NCBI GenBank assembly: GCA_027619595.1
Contig: JAQCHP010000003.1
Coordinates: 1-64,000, forward strand
DNA from: Planctomycetota bacterium
GTDB taxonomy: Bacteria; Planctomycetota; Planctomycetia; Pirellulales; Pirellulaceae
Reading direction: 5' to 3'
DNA length: 64,000 nucleotides
Part shown: one piece after another, positions 61,516 through 64,000 of the stretch
Layout: each line of letters begins with the position of its first letter
How positions within the stretch are numbered: position 1 is the stretch's first letter
The notes under the pieces: generated by a model
The model's input: the letters and a program-made list of their open reading frames with translations, nothing else
What the model was told of the DNA's origin: nothing
The model's database searches: none
Position numbers and translations under genes: made by a program

Positions 61516-61771
61516 AGGGGGTGTTCAATAGACTTGCTATAGTTCCTGCTAGACAATCTTTTGTCAGCCACCGGAGCAGGTAGTCGTGGCGTGCGCAATG
61601 CATCGGATACCATACTTTGCTTAGCGGTGGTCAATCAACCCAGGGGCTGTTTTTAGCGAGAAAATAGGGGCATTGTGGACAATCGGTTCGGCCGCCACCA
61701 TGGAGGCACGGCGTGGGCACTATGCGTTTTGCCTGCGTGTCGGATGACTGTCGTTCACGGAGGCTTGTATC

Positions 61772-63805
61772 ATGACGTTTGCCCGGCTGTCCCTGATTTT
61801 GCTCCATGTTGTGCTAGCTTCGGTACCCGTGATGTCCGCCGCAAAGGAAGGAAACACACCCTTGATCCCTCGCAAAGTCTTGTTCGGAAATCCACAACGC
61901 GCTGGAGCGCGTATTAGTCCAGATGGGAAGTATCTTAGCTACCTAGCACCGGTATCGGGTGTACTGAATGTTTGGGTAGCCCCCGTCGACAAGCCATCGG
62001 ACGCTCAGCCAGTTACTCAGGACCGGGAGCGTGGAATTCGAAGCCACCAATGGGCATATGACGGTAAGCACATCCTGTATTCGCAGGACGCCAAAGGGGA
62101 CGAGAACTGGCACGTCTATGCGACCAATTTGGCGACCAAAGAGACTCGCGACCTAACGCCACTGGAAAACATTCAGGCGCAAATTGAGTCCGTTAACGAA
62201 GATACTCCGGACGTTATCCTCGTGGGGATTAACGAACGTAATCCTCAATTGCACGATATCTTTCGGATCAAATTGGCCACCGGCGAGCGAGAGTTGGTGC
62301 AAGAGAATCCGGGGTTTGCCGGATTTGTCCTGGATAATGCGGATCAGGTCCGTTTCGCGATTTCCATGACCCAAACGGGCGGGCAACTTGTGCTCGAACC
62401 CGACATGGGATGGAAGCCTTTTTTAGAAATCTCCAATGTAGATGCCATGACCACTGGCTTGGCAGGCTTCGATAAGTCGAATGAATCGGTGTATTTTATG
62501 GACAGCCGTGACCGCAATACGGGTGCTCTGTTCGAATGGAATCTAAAGACTGGCGCAAAGAAACTGATTGCAGAAGATCCCCATTCAGACGTCGGAGGTA
62601 TTCTCGTACACCCGACGAAAAAGACGATCCAAGCGGTGTCGTTTACCTATGATCGTGAGCGATGGCAAGTGCTCGACCCAGTGATGGGTGAACACCTGGC
62701 GGTTCTGAAGAAGCTTGAGCATGGTGACATCATGGTCACGAGCCGTACTCTCGATGATCGTTTTGCGACGATTGCTTTTCTGATGGACGATGGACCGGTC
62801 AAATATTATCTGTATGACTTGGAGCACCGGACTGCGCGGTTCCTCTTTAGTAATCGAGATGATCTGGGACAGTATTCGCTCGCCAAAATGCATTCGAGGA
62901 TTATTGAATCGCGCGACAAGATGAAACTGGTAAGTTACCTGACCTTGCCGGTGAAATCCGATCCCGACGGCGATGGAGTCCCCAACAAACCTCTGCCCCT
63001 CGTCCTTTCGGTGCATGGAGGCCCCTGGGCTCGAGATTCGTGGGGATTTGATTCTGAACACCAGTGGCTAGCGGATCGCGGTTACGCTGTGTTGAGCGTC
63101 AATTTTCGCGGATCGACTGGCTTTGGCAAAGACTTTGTCAATGCTGCAAACGGTGAGTGGTCGGGCAAGATGCACGACGATCTGCTGGATTCTGTGCAGT
63201 GGGCCATCGACAACAAGATCGCGGATGCCAAGAAGGTAGCGATTATGGGAGGCAGCTACGGCGGCTATGCGACCCTTGTCGGGCTCACGTTTACCCCGGA
63301 CCTATTTGCGTGCGGTGTCGACATCGTCGGTCCCAGCAGTCTCGTAACGTTGATGGAGAATGTGCCACCCTATTGGATTCCGGTGATGCCCATGATGAAA
63401 GATCGTGTCGGAGACTGGACGACCGAAGAGGGTAAGCAGAATCTGCTATCGCGTTCGCCGTTGACCAAGGTAGACGAAATTCGGCGACCATTGCTCATCG
63501 GCCAGGGTGCCAATGATCCTCGCGTCAAACAGGTCGAAGCTGACCAAATTGTGGATGCCATGAAGAGCAAGTCGATTCCGGTCACGTATGTTCTCTATCC
63601 GGATGAGGGGCATGGTTTTGCTCGACCTGAGAATCGCATGTCATTCAACGCCGTGACCGAAGCCTTCCTAGCAAAACATTTAGGAGGGACCTACGAACCC
63701 GTGGGAGAAGATTTTCAGGGGAGCAAGCTCCAAGTTCCCGCGGGAGCCGAGCAAGTTCCGGGACTCCATGAAGCGCTGAAGGCGATTCAAACCAGAGAAC
63801 CCTAA
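61772..63805 (+). CDS. Secreted S9 family (prolyl oligopeptidase-like) peptidase
   Basis: 677 residues; ATG 61772 preceded by GGAGG. Signal peptide: LSLILLHVVLASVPVMSA. Residues about 40-390 form the beta-propeller (FGNPQRAGARISPDGKYLSYLAPVSGVLNVWVAPVD, QWAYDGKHILYSQDAKGDENWHVYATNL). The C-terminal alpha/beta-hydrolase has PLPLVLSVHGGPWARDSWGFD, SVNFRGSTGFGKDF, the catalytic Ser in IMGGSYGGYATLVGL, Asp in GQGANDPRVKQVE and His in YPDEGHGFARPENR. It cleaves peptides, probably small or proline-containing ones, outside the cytoplasm. The upstream 256 bases, divergent with the BRCT gene, hold no other gene. Confidence 0.93.
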   Translation: MTFARLSLILLHVVLASVPVMSAAKEGNTPLIPRKVLFGNPQRAGARISPDGKYLSYLAPVSGVLNVWVAPVDKPSDAQPVTQDRERGIRSHQWAYDGKHILYSQDAKGDENWHVYATNLATKETRDLTPLENIQAQIESVNEDTPDVILVGINERNPQLHDIFRIKLATGERELVQENPGFAGFVLDNADQVRFAISMTQTGGQLVLEPDMGWKPFLEISNVDAMTTGLAGFDKSNESVYFMDSRDRNTGALFEWNLKTGAKKLIAEDPHSDVGGILVHPTKKTIQAVSFTYDRERWQVLDPVMGEHLAVLKKLEHGDIMVTSRTLDDRFATIAFLMDDGPVKYYLYDLEHRTARFLFSNRDDLGQYSLAKMHSRIIESRDKMKLVSYLTLPVKSDPDGDGVPNKPLPLVLSVHGGPWARDSWGFDSEHQWLADRGYAVLSVNFRGSTGFGKDFVNAANGEWSGKMHDDLLDSVQWAIDNKIADAKKVAIMGGSYGGYATLVGLTFTPDLFACGVDIVGPSSLVTLMENVPPYWIPVMPMMKDRVGDWTTEEGKQNLLSRSPLTKVDEIRRPLLIGQGANDPRVKQVEADQIVDAMKSKSIPVTYVLYPDEGHGFARPENRMSFNAVTEAFLAKHLGGTYEPVGEDFQGSKLQVPAGAEQVPGLHEALKAIQTREP

Positions 63806-63823
63806 TATCGAACCCGCTCGTCA

Positions 63824-64000
63824 TTATTGCGGGCTGATGGTGCGGAATTCCAGCCAAATGCCTCTCTGGTAAGCAAGGGCGGCCAGCTCAGGCGGAACAA
63901 AAACAACCGACCGAGGAGTCTCCCAGCCTGACGCGTCAGTGATGGTCGGGGGATTCAGTTCCAGGGCCTCACACCCCTGGCTATTGACTTGAGCCGCGTT
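63824..64000 (-). CDS. Partial CDS, C-terminal 58 residues, unknown function
   Basis: Reading from the right edge on the minus strand, an uninterrupted frame of 58 codons ends at TAA (63824-63826). It contains LNPPTITDASGWETPRSVVFVPPELAALAYQRGIWLEF near its end. It converges with the S9 peptidase. I do not recognise the family; the start is beyond the window. A CCCGC / GCGGG pair (63815-63833) lies at its 3' end and may be a weak hairpin. Confidence 0.6.
   Translation of the reverse strand, partial: NAAQVNSQGCEALELNPPTITDASGWETPRSVVFVPPELAALAYQRGIWLEFRTISPQ

Overview
The window reads as a chromosomal segment of a planctomycete, most likely of the Pirellulales type. I infer this from family content: three pairs of cytochrome-domain DUF1549/DUF1553 proteins with Tat-exported DUF1501 proteins, a DUF1559 pilin-like protein beside a small lipoprotein, a formylmethanofuran dehydrogenase subunit B homologue, secreted proteins with dockerin-like repeats and PEP-CTERM tails, an LESRCLL-type export signal on a subtilase, and a cysteine-rich secreted protein of a kind I associate with this phylum. 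Gene density is moderate and operons are short. I see no phage, plasmid, CRISPR array or rRNA.

Layout. 0-9.6 kb: an HD-GYP protein, a phosphate-porin-like gene split by one in-frame TAA, a Cys-rich secreted protein, a DUF6807 (PmoA-like) protein, an aroQ-pepD pair, a lipoprotein/DUF1559 pair, an RRM RNA-binding protein and a small basic protein. 9.6-17 kb: a secreted S8 subtilase between two arrays of a 75-bp hairpin repeat in opposite orientation, then a 14-repeat VCBS/FG-GAP protein and a Tat-exported TIM-barrel protein. 17-24.5 kb: housekeeping and sugar genes (NeuB-like synthase, four-carbon acid sugar kinase, tRNA-Leu(CAA), GlmU-like nucleotidyltransferase, metF, rpoD, enoyl-CoA hydratase).

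24.5-31 kb is the most coherent module. A second, divergent sigma-70 factor faces a MerR-HTH/B12-domain regulator of the CarH/LitR type. The regulator leads a collinear five-gene run: fatty-acid desaturase, FAD oxidoreductase, DUF1365 and a cyclopropane-type fatty acid methyltransferase. I read this as a regulated membrane-lipid modification pathway (unsaturation, then methylation or oxidation at the double bond). The regulator departs from CarH at two cobalamin-contact positions.

31-46 kb: a PEP-CTERM protein, a Gfo/Idh/MocA oxidoreductase, a REP-transposase-derived protein that has lost the catalytic HxH motif, a dockerin/PEP-CTERM protein and two divergent cytochrome/DUF1501 pairs. 46-64 kb: an FhcB-like gene, a decayed gene, DUF486, a 1074-residue membrane protein of unknown family, a bilobal (two DTG) aspartic-protease-like PEP-CTERM protein, the third cytochrome/DUF1501 pair, a HEAT plus PQQ-propeller protein, a BRCT-MerR-TPR protein, an S9 peptidase, and the 3' end of a gene entering from the right edge.

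Notable nucleotide-level signals are a perfect 10-bp-arm dyad holding the ribosome binding site of the subtilase gene, a perfect 12-bp-stem hairpin containing both stop codons of the convergent metF and rpoD genes, a repeat unit that supplies the subtilase stop codon, and a partial duplication of the tRNA-Leu 5' end. All family calls come from motif recognition by eye; no database search was run.
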